Assembly (NCBI GenBank): GCA_028622995.1
Contig: JAJQJQ010000047.1
Span: 1,736,001-1,800,000, forward strand
DNA length: 64,000 nucleotides
From: Panagrolaimus kolymaensis
Taxonomy: Eukaryota > Nematoda > Chromadorea > Rhabditida > Panagrolaimidae
Direction: 5' to 3'
The notes under the pieces: generated by a model
Told to the model about the DNA's origin: nothing
What the model saw: only the letters and a program-made list of their open reading frames with translations
Database searches by the model: none
Position numbers and translations under genes: made by a program
Shown here: in pieces, positions 26,479 through 40,900 of the stretch
How positions within the stretch are numbered: the stretch's first letter is position 1
Layout: every line of letters starts with the position of its first letter

Positions 26479-29400
26479 TTTTGTCTGAAACATTCTACCT
26501 CAAGAAAGGCAATGCAATCAGAAAATCATTTTTTTGAAGCCTTTAAATTCAATCTGGATCCAAGTCAGGAATATTTGCTAATTATATAATTTTTTATTTT
26601 ATATTTTGTCTGAAACATTCTACCTCAAGAAAGGCATAGCAATCAGAAAATCATTTTTTTGAAGCCTTTAAATTCAATCTGGATCCAAGTCAGGAATATT
26701 TGCTAATTATTTAATTTTTTATTTTATATTTTGTCTGAAACATTCTACCTCAAGAAATGCAATGCAACCAGAAAATCATTTTTTTGTAGCCTTTAAATTC
26801 AATTTGGATCCATGTAATAAATATTATCGATTTTTTAATTTTTTATTTTATTTTTTGTCTGAAACATTCTACGTCAAGAAAGGCAATGCAATCAGAAAAT
26901 CATTTTTTTGAAGCCTTTAAATTCAATCTGGATCCATGTCAGGAATATTTGCTAATTATATAATTTTTTATTTTATATTTTGTCTGAAACATTCTACCTC
27001 AAGAAAGGCAATGCAATCAGAAAATCATTTTTTTGAAGCCTTTAAATTCAATCTGGATCCATGTAATAAATATTATCGATTTTTTAATTTATTATTTTAT
27101 ATTTTGTCTGAAACATGGTACCTAAAGAAAGGCAATGCAATCAGAAAATCATTGTTTTGAAGCCTTTAAATTCAATCTGGATCCATGTAATAAATATTAT
27201 CGATTTTTTAATTTATTATTTTATATTTTGTCTGATACATTGTACCTAAAGAAATGCAATGCAATCAGAAAATCATTGTTTTGAAGCCTTTAAATTCAAT
27301 CTGGATCCATGTAATAAATATTATCGATTTTTTAATTTTTTATTTTATTTTTTGTCTGAAACATTCTACCTAAAGAAAGGCAATGCAATCAGAAAATTAT
27401 TGTTTTGAAGCCTTTAAATTCAATCTGGATCCATGTAATAAATATTATCGATTTTTTAATTTTTTATTTTATTTTTTGTCTGAAACATTCTACCTCAAGA
27501 AAGGCAATGCAATCAGAAAATCATTGTTTTGAAGCCTTTAAATTCAATCTGGATCCATGTAATAAATATTATCGATTTTTTAATTTATTATTTTATATTT
27601 TGTCTGAAACATTCTACCTCAAGAAAGGCAATGCAATCAGAAAATCATTTTTTTGAAGCCTTTAAATTCAATCTGGATCCAAGTCAGGAATATTTGCTAA
27701 TTATTTAATTTTATATTTTATATTTTGTCTGAAACATTCTACCTCAAGAAAGGCAATGCAATCAGAAAATCATTGTTTTGAAGCCTTTAAATTAAATCTG
27801 GATCCAAGTCAGGAATATTTGCTAATTATTTAATTTTATATTTTATATTTTGTCTGAAACATTCTACCTCAAGAAAGGCAATGCAATCAGAAAATCATTG
27901 TTTTGAAGCCTTTAAATTCAATCTGGATCCATGTAATAAATATTATCGATTTTTTAATTTATTATTTTATATTTTGTCTGAAACATGGTACCTAAAGAAA
28001 TGCAATGCAATCAGAAAATCATTGTTTTGAAGCCTTTAAATTCAATCGGTATCCATGTAATAAATATTATCGATTTTTTAATTTATTATTTTATATTTTG
28101 TCTGAAACATTCTACCTCAAGAAAGGCAATGCAATCAGAAAATCATTTTTTTGAAGCCTTTAAATTCAATCTGGATCCAAGTCAGGAATATTTGCTAATT
28201 ATTTAATTTTTTATTTTATATTTTGTCTGAAACATTCTACCTCAAGAAAGGCAATGCAATCAGAAAATCATTTTTTTGAAGCCTTTAAATTAAATCTGGA
28301 TCCAAGTCAGGAATATTTGCTAATTATTTAATTTTTTATTTTATTTTTTGTCTGAAACATTCTACCTCAAGAAAGGCAATGCAATCAGAAAATCATTTTT
28401 TTGAAGCCTTTAAATTCAATCTGGATCCAAGTCAGGAATATTTGCTAATTATATAATTTTTTATTTTATATTTTGTCTGAAACATTCTACCTCAAGAAAG
28501 GCATAGCAATCAGAAAATCATTTTTTTGAAGCCTTTAAATTCAATCTGGATCCAAGTCAGGAATATTTGCTAATTATTTAATTTTTTATTTTATATTTTG
28601 TCTGAAACATTCTACCTCAAGAAATGCAATGCAACCAGAAAATCATTTTTTTGTAGCCTTTAAATTCAATTTGGATCCATGTAATAAATATTATCGATTT
28701 TTTAATTTTTTATTTTATTTTTTGTCTGAAACATTCTACGTCAAGAAAGGCAATGCAATCAGAAAATCATTTTTTTGAAGCCTTTAAATTCAATCTGGAT
28801 CCATGTCAGGAATATTTGCTAATTATATAATTTTTTATTTTATATTTTGTCTGAAACATTCTACCTCAAGAAAGGCAATGCAATCAGAAAATCATTTTTT
28901 TGAAGCCTTTAAATTCAATCTGGATCCATGTAATAAATATTATCGATTTTTTAATTTATTATTTTATATTTTGTCTGAAACATGGTACCTAAAGAAAGGC
29001 AATGCAATCAGAAAATCATTGTTTTGAAGCCTTTAAATTCAATCTGGATCCATGTAATAAATATTATCGATTTTTTAATTTATTATTTTATATTTTGTCT
29101 GATACATTGTACCTAAAGAAATGCAATGCAATCAGAAAATCATTGTTTTGAAGCCTTTAAATTCAATCTGGATCCATGTAATAAATATTATCGATTTTTT
29201 AATTTTTTATTTTATTTTTTGTCTGAAACATTCTACCTAAAGAAAGGCAATGCAATCAGAAAATTATTGTTTTGAAGCCTTTAAATTCAATCTGGATCCA
29301 TGTAATAAATATTATCGATTTTTTAATTTTTTATTTTATTTTTTGTCTGAAACATTCTACCTAAAGAAAGGCAATGCAATCAGAAAATCATTGTTTTGAA

Positions 29401-32187
29401 GCCTTTAAATTCAATCTGGATCCATGTAATAAATATTATCGATTTTTTAATTTATTATTTTATATTTTGTCTGAAACATTCTACCTCAAGAAAGGCAATG
29501 CAATCAGAAAATCATTTTTTTGAAGCCTTTAAATTCAATCTGGATCCAAGTCAGGAATATTTGCTAATTATTTAATTTTATATTTTATATTTTGTCTGAA
29601 ACATTCTACCTCAAGAAAGGCAATGCAATCAGAAAATCATTGTTTTGAAGCCTTTAAATTAAATCTGGATCCAAGTCAGGAATATTTGCTAATTATTTAA
29701 TTTTATATTTTATATTTTGTCTGAAACATTCTACCTCAAGAAAGGCAATGCAATCAGAAAATCATTGTTTTGAAGCCTTTAAATTCAATCTGGATCCATG
29801 TAATAAATATTATCGATTTTTTAATTTATTATTTTATATTTTGTCTGAAACATGGTACCTAAAGAAATGCAATGCAATCAGAAAATCATTGTTTTGAAGC
29901 CTTTAAATTCAATCGGTATCCATGTAATAAATATTATCGATTTTTTAATTTATTATTTTATATTTTGTCTGAAACATTCTACCTCAAGAAAGGCAATGCA
30001 ATCAGAAAATCATTTTTTTGAAGCCTTTAAATTCAATCTGGATCCAAGTCAGGAATATTTGCTAATTATTTAATTTTTTATTTTATATTTTGTCTGAAAC
30101 ATTCTACCTCAAGAAAGGCAATGCAATCAGAAAATCATTTTTTTGAAGCCTTTAAATTAAATCTGGATCCAAGTCAGGAATATTTGCTAATTATTTAATT
30201 TTTTATTTTATTTTTTGTCTGAAACATTCTACCTCAAGAAAGGCAATGCAATCAGAAAATCATTTTTTTGAAGCCTTTAAATTAAATCTGGATCCAAGTC
30301 AGGAATATTTGCTAATTATATAATTTTTTATTTTATATTTTGTCTGAAACATTCTACCTCAAGAAAGGCATAGCAATCAGAAAATCATTTTTTTGAAGCC
30401 TTTAAATTCAATCTGGATCCAAGTCAGGAATATTTGCTAATTATTTAATTTTTTATTTTATATTTTGTCTGAAACATTCTACCTCAAGAAATGCAATGCA
30501 ACCAGAAAATCATTTTTTTGTAGCCTTTAAATTCAATTTGGATCCATGTAATAAATATTATCGATTTTTTAATTTTTTATTTTATTTTTTGTCTGAAACA
30601 TTCTACGTCAAGAAAGGCAATGCAATCAGAAAATCATTTTTTTGAAGCCTTTAAATTCAATCTGGATCCATGTCAGGAATATTTGCTAATTATATAATTT
30701 TTTATTTTATATTTTGTCTGAAACATTCTACCTCAAGAAAGGCAATGCAATCAGAAAATCATTTTTTTGAAGCCTTTAAATTCAATCTGGATCCATGTAA
30801 TAAATATTATCGATTTTTTAATTTATTATTTTATATTTTGTCTGAAACATGGTACCTAAAGAAAGGCAATGCAATCAGAAAATCATTGTTTTGAAGCCTT
30901 TAAATTCAATCTGGATCCATGTAATAAATATTATCGATTTTTTAATTTATTATTTTATATTTTGTCTGATACATTGTACCTAAAGAAATGCAATGCAATC
31001 AGAAAATCATTGTTTTGAAGCCTTTAAATTCAATCTGGATCCATGTAATAAATATTATCGATTTTTTAATTTTTTATTTTATTTTTTGTCTGAAACATTC
31101 TACCTAAAGAAAGGCAATGCAATCAGAAAATTATTGTTTTGAAGCCTTTAAATTCAATCTGGATCCATGTAATAAATATTATCGATTTTTTAATTTTTTA
31201 TTTTATTTTTTGTCTGAAACATTCTACCTCAAGAAAGGCAATGCAATCAGAAAATCATTGTTTTGAAGCCTTTAAATTCAATCTGGATCCATGTAATAAA
31301 TATTATCGATTTTTTAATTTATTATTTTATATTTTGTCTGAAACATTCTACCTCAAGAAAGGCAATGCAATCAGAAAATCATTTTTTTGAAGCCTTTAAA
31401 TTCAATCTGGATCCAAGTCAGGAATATTTGCTAATTATTTAATTTTATATTTTATATTTTGTCTGAAACATTCTACCTCAAGAAAGGCAATGCAATCAGA
31501 AAATCATTGTTTTGAAGCCTTTAAATTAAATCTGGATCCAAGTCAGGAATATTTGCTAATTATTTAATTTTATATTTTATATTTTGTCTGAAACATTCTA
31601 CCTCAAGAAAGGCAATGCAATCAGAAAATCATTGTTTTGAAGCCTTTAAATTCAATCTGGATCCATGTAATAAATATTATCGATTTTTTAATTTATTATT
31701 TTATATTTTGTCTGAAACATGGTACCTAAAGAAATGCAATGCAATCAGAAAATCATTGTTTTGAAGCCTTTAAATTCAATCGGTATCCATGTAATAAATA
31801 TTATCGATTTTTTAATTTATTATTTTATATTTTGTCTGAAACATTCTACCTCAAGAAAGGCAATGCAATCAGAAAATCATTTTTTTGAAGCCTTTAAATT
31901 CAATCTGGATCCAAGTCAGGAATATTTGCTAATTATTTAATTTTTTATTTTATATTTTGTCTGAAACATTCTACCTCAAGAAAGGCAATGCAATCAGAAA
32001 ATCATTTTTTTGAAGCCTTTAAATTAAATCTGGATCCAAGTCAGGAATATTTGCTAATTATTTAATTTTTTATTTTATTTTTTGTCTGAAACATTCTACC
32101 TCAAGAAAGGCAATGCAATCAGAAAATCATTTTTTTGAAGCCTTTAAATTAAATCTGGATCCAAGTCAGGAATATTTGCTAATTATT
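26479..32187. repeat. 1867-bp, 15-monomer HOR, three complete copies
   Basis: The marker 'aaggcatagcaatcag' (a disrupted 'aatgcaatcag') occurs at 26631, 28498 and 30365, exactly 1867 bp apart. 'catgtcagg' chimeric cores (about 26934, 28801, 30668) and 'attctacgtc' (26866, 28733, 30600) show the same step. Copies run about 26479-28345, 28346-30212 and 30213-32079, with about 108 bp of a fourth before divergence near 32188. Differences are few: 'attcaatctgg' against 'attaaatctgg' in the third copy, and 'ctacctcaag' against 'ctacctaaag' in the second. The unit mixes B1 and B2 and contains the earlier 872-bp motif, so it is a second-level HOR. Confidence 0.93.
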
Positions 32188-35100
32188 TAATTTTTTATTT
32201 TATTTTTTGTCTGAAACATTCTACCTCAAGAAAGGCAATGCAATCAGAAAATCATTTTTTTGAAGCCTTTAAATTCAATCTGGATCCATGTAATAAATAT
32301 TATCGATTTTTTAATTTATTATTTTATATTTTGTCTGAAACATGGTACCTAAAGAAATGCAATGCAATCAGAAAATCATTGTTTTGAAGCCTTTAAATTC
32401 AATCGGGATCCATGTAATAAATATTATCGATTTTTTAATTTATTATTTTATATTTTGTCTGAAACATTCTACCTCAAGAAAGGCAATGCAATCAGAAAAT
32501 CATTTTTTTGAAGCCTTTAAATTCAATCGGGATCCATGTAATAAATATTATCGATTTTTTAATTTTTTATTATATTTTTTGTCTGAAACATTCTACATCA
32601 AGAAATGCAATGCAACCAGAAAATCATTTTTTTGTAGCCTTTAAATTCAATTGGGATCCATGTAATAAATATTATTGATTTTTTAATTTTTTATTTTATT
32701 TTTTGTCTGAAACATTCTACGTCAAGAAAGGCAATGCAATCAGAAAATCATTTTTTTGAAGCCTTTAAATTCAATCGGGATCCAAGTCAGGAATATTTGC
32801 TAATTATTTAATTTTTTATTTTATATTTTGTCTGAAACATTCTACCTCAAGAAAGGCAATGCAATCAGAAAATCATTTTTTTGAAGCCTTTAAATTAAAT
32901 CTGGATCCAAGTCAGGAATATTTGCTAATTATTTAATTTTTTATTTTATATTTTGTCTGAAACATTCTACCTCAAGAAAGGCAATGCAATCAGAAAATCA
33001 TTTTTTTGAAGCATTTAAATTCAATCTGGATCCATGTAATAAATATTATCGATTTTTTAATTTATTATTTTATATTTTGTCTGAAACATGGTACCTAAAG
33101 AAATGCAATGCAATCAGAAAATCATTGTTTTGAAGCCTTTAAATTCAATCGGGATCCATGTAATAAATATTATCGATTTTTTAATTTATTATTTTATATT
33201 TTGTCTGAAACATTCTACCTCAAGAAAGGCAATGCAATCAGAAAATCATTTTTTTGAAGCCTTTAAATTCAATCGGGATCCATGTAATAAATATTATCGA
33301 TTTTTTAATTTTTTATTATATTTTTTGTCTGAAACATTCTACCTCAAGAAATGCAATGCAACCAGAAAATCATTTTTTTGTAGCCTTTAAATTCAATTGG
33401 GATCCATGTAATAAATATTATTGATTTTTTAATTTTTTATTTTATTTTTTGTCTGAAACATTCTACGTCAAGAAAGGCAATGCAATCAGAAAATCATTTT
33501 ATTGAAGCCTTTAAATTCAATCTGGATCCAAGTCAGGAATATTTGCTAATTATTTAATTTTTTATTTTATATTTTGTCTGAAACATTCTACCTCAAGAAA
33601 GGCAATGCAATCAGAAAATCATTTTTTTGAAGCCTTTAAATTAAATCTGGATCCAAGTCAGGAATATTTGCTAATTATTTAATTTTTTATTTTATATTTT
33701 GTCTGAAACATTCTACCTCAAGAAAGGCAATGCAATCAGAAAATCATTTTTTTGAAGCCTTTAAATTCAATCGGGATCCAAGTCAGGAATATTTGCTAAT
33801 TATTTAATTTTTTATTTTATATTTTGTCTGAAACATTCTACCTCAAGAAAGGCAATGCAATCAGAAAATCATTTTTTTGAAGCCTTTAAATTAAATCTGG
33901 ATCCAAGTCAGGAATATTTGCTAATTATTTAATTTTTTATTTTATATTTTGTCTGAAACATTCTACCTCAAGAAAGGCAATGCAATCAGAAAATCATTTT
34001 TTTGAAGCATTTAAATTCAATCTGGATCCATGTAATAAATATTATCGATTTTTTAATTTATTATTTTATATTTTGTCTGAAACATGGTACCTAAAGAAAT
34101 GCAATGCAATCAGAAAATCATTGTTTTGAAGCCTTTAAATTCAATCGGGATCCATGTAATAAATATTATCGATTTTTTAATTTATTATTTTATATTTTGT
34201 CTGAAACATTCTACCTCAAGAAAGGCAATGCAATCAGAAAATCATTTTTTTGAAGCCTTTAAATTCAATCGGGATCCATGTAATAAATATTATCGATTTT
34301 TTAATTTTTTATTATATTTTTTGTCTGAAACATTCTACCTCAAGAAATGCAATGCAACCAGAAAATCATTTTTTTGTAGCCTTTAAATTCAATTGGGATC
34401 CATGTAATAAATATTATTGATTTTTTAATTTTTTATTTTATTTTTTGTCTGAAACATTCTACGTCAAGAAAGGCAATGCAATCAGAAAATCATTTTATTG
34501 AAGCCTTTAAATTCAATCTGGATCCAAGTCAGGAATATTTGCTAATTATTTAATTTTTTATTTTATATTTTGTCTGAAACATTCTACCTCAAGAAAGGCA
34601 ATGCAATCAGAAAATCATTTTTTTGAAGCCTTTAAATTAAATCTGGATCCAAGTCAGGAATATTTGCTAATTATTTAATTTTTTATTTTATATTTTGTCT
34701 GAAACATTCTACCTCAAGAAAGGCAATGCAATCAGAAAATCATTTTTTTGAAGCCTTTAAATTAAATCTGGATCCAAGTCAGGAATATTTGCTAATTATT
34801 TAATTTTTTATTTTATTTTTTGTCTGAAACATTCTACCTCAAGAAAGGCAATGCAATCAGAAAATCATTTTTTTGAAGCCTTTAAATTCAATCTGGATCC
34901 ATGTAATAAATATTATCGATTTTTTAATTTATTATTTTATATTTTGTCTGAAACATGGTACCTAAAGAAATGCAATGCAATCAGAAAATCATTGTTTTGA
35001 AGCCTTTAAATTCAATCGGGATCCATGTAATAAATATTATCGATTTTTTAATTTATTATTTTATATTTTGTCTGAAACATTCTACCTCAAGAAAGGCAAT

Positions 35101-35700
35101 GCAATCAGAAAATCATTTTTTTGAAGCCTTTAAATTCAATCGGGATCCATGTAATAAATATTATCGATTTTTTAATTTTTTATTATATTTTTTGTCTGAA
35201 ACATTCTACCTCAAGAAATGCAATGCAACCAGAAAATCATTTTTTTGTAGCCTTTAAATTCAATTGGGATCCATGTAATAAATATTATTGATTTTTTAAT
35301 TTTTTATTTTATTTTTTGTCTGAAACATTCTACGTCAAGAAAGGCAATGCAATCAGAAAATCATTTTTTTGAAGCCTTTAAATTCAATCGGGATCCAAGT
35401 CAGGAATATTTGCTAATTATTTAATTTTTTATTTTATATTTTGTCTGAAACATTCTACCTCAAGAAAGGCAATGCAATCAGAAAATCATTTTTTTGAAGC
35501 CTTTAAATTAAATCTGGATCCAAGTCAGGAATATTTGCTAATTATTTAATTTTTTATTTTATTTTTTGTCTGAAACATTCTACCTCAAGAAAGGCAATGC
35601 AATCAGAAAATCATTTTTTTGAAGCCTTTAAATTCAATCTGGAACCATGTAATAAATATTATCGATTTTTTAATTTATTATTTTATATTTTGTCTGAAAC
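32188..35700. repeat. Four-copy cassette at 746, 996 and 871-bp spacing
   Basis: A run of B2 monomers beginning 'catggtacctaaagaaatgc' and 'cattgttttg', ending with 'ttttttattatatttttt' and 'gcaaccag...ttgtagcc...aattggg', occurs with starts at 32342, 33088, 34084 and 34955. The spacings are 6, 8 and 7 monomers; the cassette is constant, while the number of B1 'aagtcagg' monomers between copies varies. A fifth, partial cassette lies at 56911. Confidence 0.88.
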
Positions 35701-37951
35701 ATGGTACCTAAAGAAATGCAATGCAACCAGAAAATCATTTTTTTGTAGCCTTTAAATTCAATTGGGATCCATGTAATAAATATTATCGATTTTTTAATTT
35801 TTTATTTTATATTTTGTATGAAACATTCTACCTCAAGAAAGGCAATGCAATCAGAAAATAATTTTTTTGAAGCCTTTAAATTAAATCGGGATCCAAGTCA
35901 GGAATATTTGCTAATTATATAATTTTTTATTTTATTTTTTGTCTGAAACATTCTACCTCAAGAAAGGCAATGCAACCAGAAAATCATTTTTTTGTAGCCT
36001 TTAAATTCAATCGGGATCCATGTAATAAATATTATCGATTTTTTAATTTATTATTTTATATTTTGTCTGAAACATGGTACCTAAAGAAATGCAATGCAAC
36101 CAGAAAATCATTTTTTTGTAGCCTTTAAATTCAATTGGGATCCATGTAATAAATATTATCGATTTTTTAATTTTTTATTTTATATTTTGTATGAAACATT
36201 CTACCTCAAGAAAGGCAATGCAATCAGAAAATCATTTTTTTGAAGCCTTTAAATTAAATCTGGATCCCAGTAAGGAATATTTGCTAATTATTTAATTTTT
36301 TATTTTATTTTTTGTCTGAAACATTCTACCTCAAGAAAGGCAATGCAATCAGAAAATCATTTTTTTGAAGCCTTTAAATTCAATCTGGATCCATGTAATA
36401 AATATTATCGATTTTTTAATTTATTATTTTATATTTTGTCTGAAACATGGTACCTAAAGAAATGCAATGCAACCAGAAAATCATTTTTTTGTAGCCTTTA
36501 AATTCAATTGGGATCCATGTAATAAATATTATCGATTTTTTAATTTTTTATTTTATATTTTGTATGAAACATTCTACCTCAAGAAAGGCAATGCAATCAG
36601 AAAATAATTTTTTTGAAGCCTTTAAATTAAATCGGGATCCAAGTCAGGAATATTTGCTAATTATATAATTTTTTATTTTATTTTTTGTCTGAAACATTCT
36701 ACCTCAAGAAAGGCAATGCAACCAGAAAATCATTTTTTTGTAGCCTTTAAATTCAATCGGGATCCATGTAATAAATATTATCTATTTTTTAATTTTTTAT
36801 TTTATATTTTGTATGAAACATTCTACCTCAAGAAAGGCAATGCAATCAGAAAATCATTTTTTTGAAGCCTTTAAATTCAATCTGGATCCAAGTCAGGAAT
36901 ATTTGCTAATTATTTAATTTTTTATTTTATTTTTTGTCTGAAACATTCTACCTCAAGAAAGGCAATGCAATCAGAAAATCATTTTTTTGAAGCCTTTAAA
37001 TTAAATCTGGATCCCAGTAAGGAATATTTGCTAATTATTTAATTTTTTATTTTATTTTTTGTCTGAAACATTCTACCTCAAGAAAGGCAATGCAATCAGA
37101 AAATCATTTTTTTGAAGCCTTTAAATTCAATCTGGATCCATGTAATAAATATTATCGATTTTTTAATTTATTATTTTATATTTTGTCTGAAACATGGTAC
37201 CTAAAGAAATGCAATGCAACCAGAAAATCATTTTTTTGTAGCCTTTAAATTCAATTGGGATCCATGTAATAAATATTATCGATTTTTTAATTTTTTATTT
37301 TATATTTTGTATGAAACATTCTACCTCAAGAAAGGCAATGCAATCAGAAAATCATTTTTTTGAAGCCTTTAAATTCAATCTGGATCCAAGTCAGGAATAT
37401 TTGCTAATTATTTAATTTTTTATTTTATTTTTTGTCTGAAACATTCTACCTCAAGAAAGGCAATGCAATCAGAAAATCATTTTTTTGAAGCCTTTAAATT
37501 CAATCTGGATCCAAGTCAGGAATATTTGCTAATTATTTAATTTTTTATTTTATTTTTTGTCTGAAACATTCTACCTCAAGAAAGGCAATGCAATCAGAAA
37601 ATCATTTTTTTGAAGCCTTTAAATTCAATCGGGATCCATGTAATAAATATTATCGATTTTTTAATTTTTTATTTTATATTTTGTATGAAACATTCTACCT
37701 CAAGAAAGGCAATGCAATCAGAAAATAATTTTTTTGAAGCCTTTAAATTAAATCGGGATCCAAGTCAGGAATATTTGCTAATTATTTAATTTTTTATTTT
37801 ATATTTTGTCTGAAACATTCTACGTCAAGAAAGGCAATGCAATCAGAAAATCATTTTTTTGAAGCCTTTAAATTAAATCTGGATCCAAGTCAGGAATATT
37901 TGCTAATTATTTAATTTTTTATTTTATATTTTGTCTGAAACATTCTACCTC
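35701..37951. repeat. 'gtatg / gcaaccag' subtype domain
   Basis: B monomers here carry 'attttgtatgaaac' (near 35813, 36187, 36561, 36809, 37307 and 37682) and 'gcaaccag...ttgtagcc'. The variant 'tggatcccagtaagg' recurs at 36261 and 37008, a 747-bp hexamer step. The 'gtatg' variant is absent from the rest of the window. Confidence 0.75.
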
Positions 37952-40900
37952 AAGAAAGGCAATGCAATCAGAAAATCATTTTTTTGAAGCCTTTAAATTA
38001 AATCTGGATCCAAGTCAGGAATATTTGCTAATTATTTAATTTTTTATTTTATATTTTGTCTGAAACATTGTACCTAAAGAAAGGCAATGCAACCAGAAAA
38101 TCATTTTTTTGAAGCCTTTAAATTCAATCGGGATCCATGTAATAAATATTATCGATTTTTTAATTTTTTATTTTATATTTTGTCTGAAACATTCTACCTC
38201 AAGAAAGGCAATGCCATCAGAAAATCATTTTTTTGTAGCCTTTAAATTCTATCGGGATCCATGTAATAAATATTATCGATTTTTTAATTTATTATTTTAT
38301 ATTTTGTCTGAAACATTGTACCTAAAGAAAGGCAATGCAATCAGAAAATCATTTATTTGAAGCCTTTAAATTCAAGCGGGATCCAAGTCAGGAATATTTG
38401 CTAATTATATAATTTTTTATTTTATTTTTTTTCTGAAACATTCTACCTCAAGAAAGGCAATGCAATCAGAAAATCACTTTTTTGAAGCCTTTAAATTCAA
38501 TCGGGATCCAAGTCAGGAATATTTGCTAATTATTTAATTTTTTATTTTATATTTTGTGTGAAACATTCTACCTCAAGAAAGGCAATGCCATCAGAAAATC
38601 ATTTTTTTGTAGCCTTTAAATTCTATCGGGATCCATGTAATAAATATTATCGATTTTTTAATTTATTATTTTATATTTTGTCTGAAACATTGTACCTAAA
38701 GAAAGGCAATGCAATCAGAAAATCATTTATTTGAAGCCTTTAAATTCAATCGGGATCCAAGTCAGGAATATTTGCTAATTATATAATTTTTTATTTTATT
38801 TTTTTTCTGAAACATTCTACCTCAAGAAAGGCAATGCAATCAGAAAATCACTTTTTTGAAGCCTTTAAATTCAATCGGGATCCAAGTCAGGAATATTTGC
38901 TAATTATTTAATTTTTTATTTTATATTTTTTCTGAAACATTCTACCTCAAGAAAGGCAATGCAATCAGAAAATCACTTTTTTGAAGCCTTTAAATTCAAT
39001 CGGGATCCAAGTCAGGAATATTTGCTAATTATTTAATTTATTATTTTATATTTTGTCTGAAAAATTGTACCTAAAGAAAGGCAATGCAATCAGAAAATCA
39101 CTTTTTTGAAGCCTTTAAATTCAATCGGGATCCAAGTCAGGAATATTTGCTAATTATTTAATTTTTTATTTTATATTTTGTCTGAAACATTCTACCTCAA
39201 GAAAGGCAATGCCATCAGAAAATCATTTTTTTGTAGCCTTTAAATTCTATCGGGATCCATGTAATAAATATTATCGATTTTTTAATTTATTATTTTATAT
39301 TTTGTCTGAAACATTGTACCTAAAGAAAGGCAATGCAATCAGAAAATCATTTATTTGAAGCCTTTAAATTCAATCGGGATCCAAGTCAGGAATATTTGCT
39401 AATTATATAATTTTTTATTTTATTTTTTTTCTGAAACATTCTACCTCAAGAAAGGCAATGCAATCAGAAAATCACTTTTTTGAAGCCTTTAAATTCAATC
39501 GGGATCCAAGTCAGGAATATTTGCTAATTATTTAATTTTTTATTTTATATTTTTTCTGAAACATTCTACCTCAAGAAAGGCAATGCAATCAGAAAATCAT
39601 TTTTTTGAAGCCTTTAAATTCAAGCGGGATCCAAGTCAGGAATATTTGCTAATTATATAATTTTTTATTTTATTTTTTTTCTGAAACATTCTACCTCAAG
39701 AAAGGCAATGCAATCAGAAAATCACTTTTTTGAAGCCTTTAAATTCAATCGGGATCCAAGTCAGGAATATTTGCTAATTATTTAATTTATTATTTTATAT
39801 TTTGTCTGAAACATTGTACCTCAAGAAAGGCAATGCAATCAGAAAATCACTTTTTTGAAGCCTTTAAATTCAATCGGGATCCAAGTCAGGAATATTTGCT
39901 AATTATTTAATTTTTTATTTTATATTTTGTCTGAAACATTCTACGTCAAGAAAGGCAATGCAATCAGAAAATCATTTTTTTGAAGCCTTTAAATTAAATC
40001 TGGATCCAAGTCAGGAATATTTGCTAATTATTTAATTTTTTATTTTATATTTTGTCTGAAACATTCTACCTCAAGAAAGGCAATGCAACCAGAAAATCAT
40101 TTTTTTGTAGCCTTTAAATTCAATTGGGATCCATGTAATAAATATTATCGATTTTTTAATTTTTTATTTTATTTTTTGTCTGAAACATTCTACCTCAAGA
40201 AAGGCAATGCAATCAGAAAATCATTTTTTTGAAGCCTTTAAATTCAATCTGGATCCAAGTCAGGAATATTTGCTAATTATTTAATTTTTTATTTTATATT
40301 TTGTCTGAAACATTCTACCTCAAGAAAGGCAATGCAATCAGAAAATCATTTTTTTGAAGCCTTTAAATTAAATCTGGATCCAAGTCAGGAATATTTGCTA
40401 ATTATTTAATTTTTTATTTTATATTTTGTCTGAAACATTGTACCTAAAGAAAGGCAATGCAACCAGAAAATCATTTTTTTGAAGCCTTTAAATTCAATCT
40501 GGATCCATGTAATAAATATTATCGATTTTTTAATTTTTTATTTTATATTTTGTCTGAAACATTCTACCTCAAGAAAGGCAATGCAATCAGAAAATAATTT
40601 TTTTGAAGCCTTTAAATTCAATCTGGATCCAAGTCAGGAATATTTGCTAATTATTTAATTTTTTATTTTATATTTTGTCTGAAACATTGTACCTAAAGAA
40701 AGGCAATGCAACCAGAAAATCATTTTTTTGAAGCCTTTAAATTCAATCGGGATCCATGTAATAAATATTATCGATTTTTTAATTTTTTATTTTATATTTT
40801 GTCTGAAACATTCTACCTCAAGAAAGGCAATGCCATCAGAAAATCATTTTTTTGTAGCCTTTAAATTCTATCGGGAACCATGTAATAAATATTATCGATT

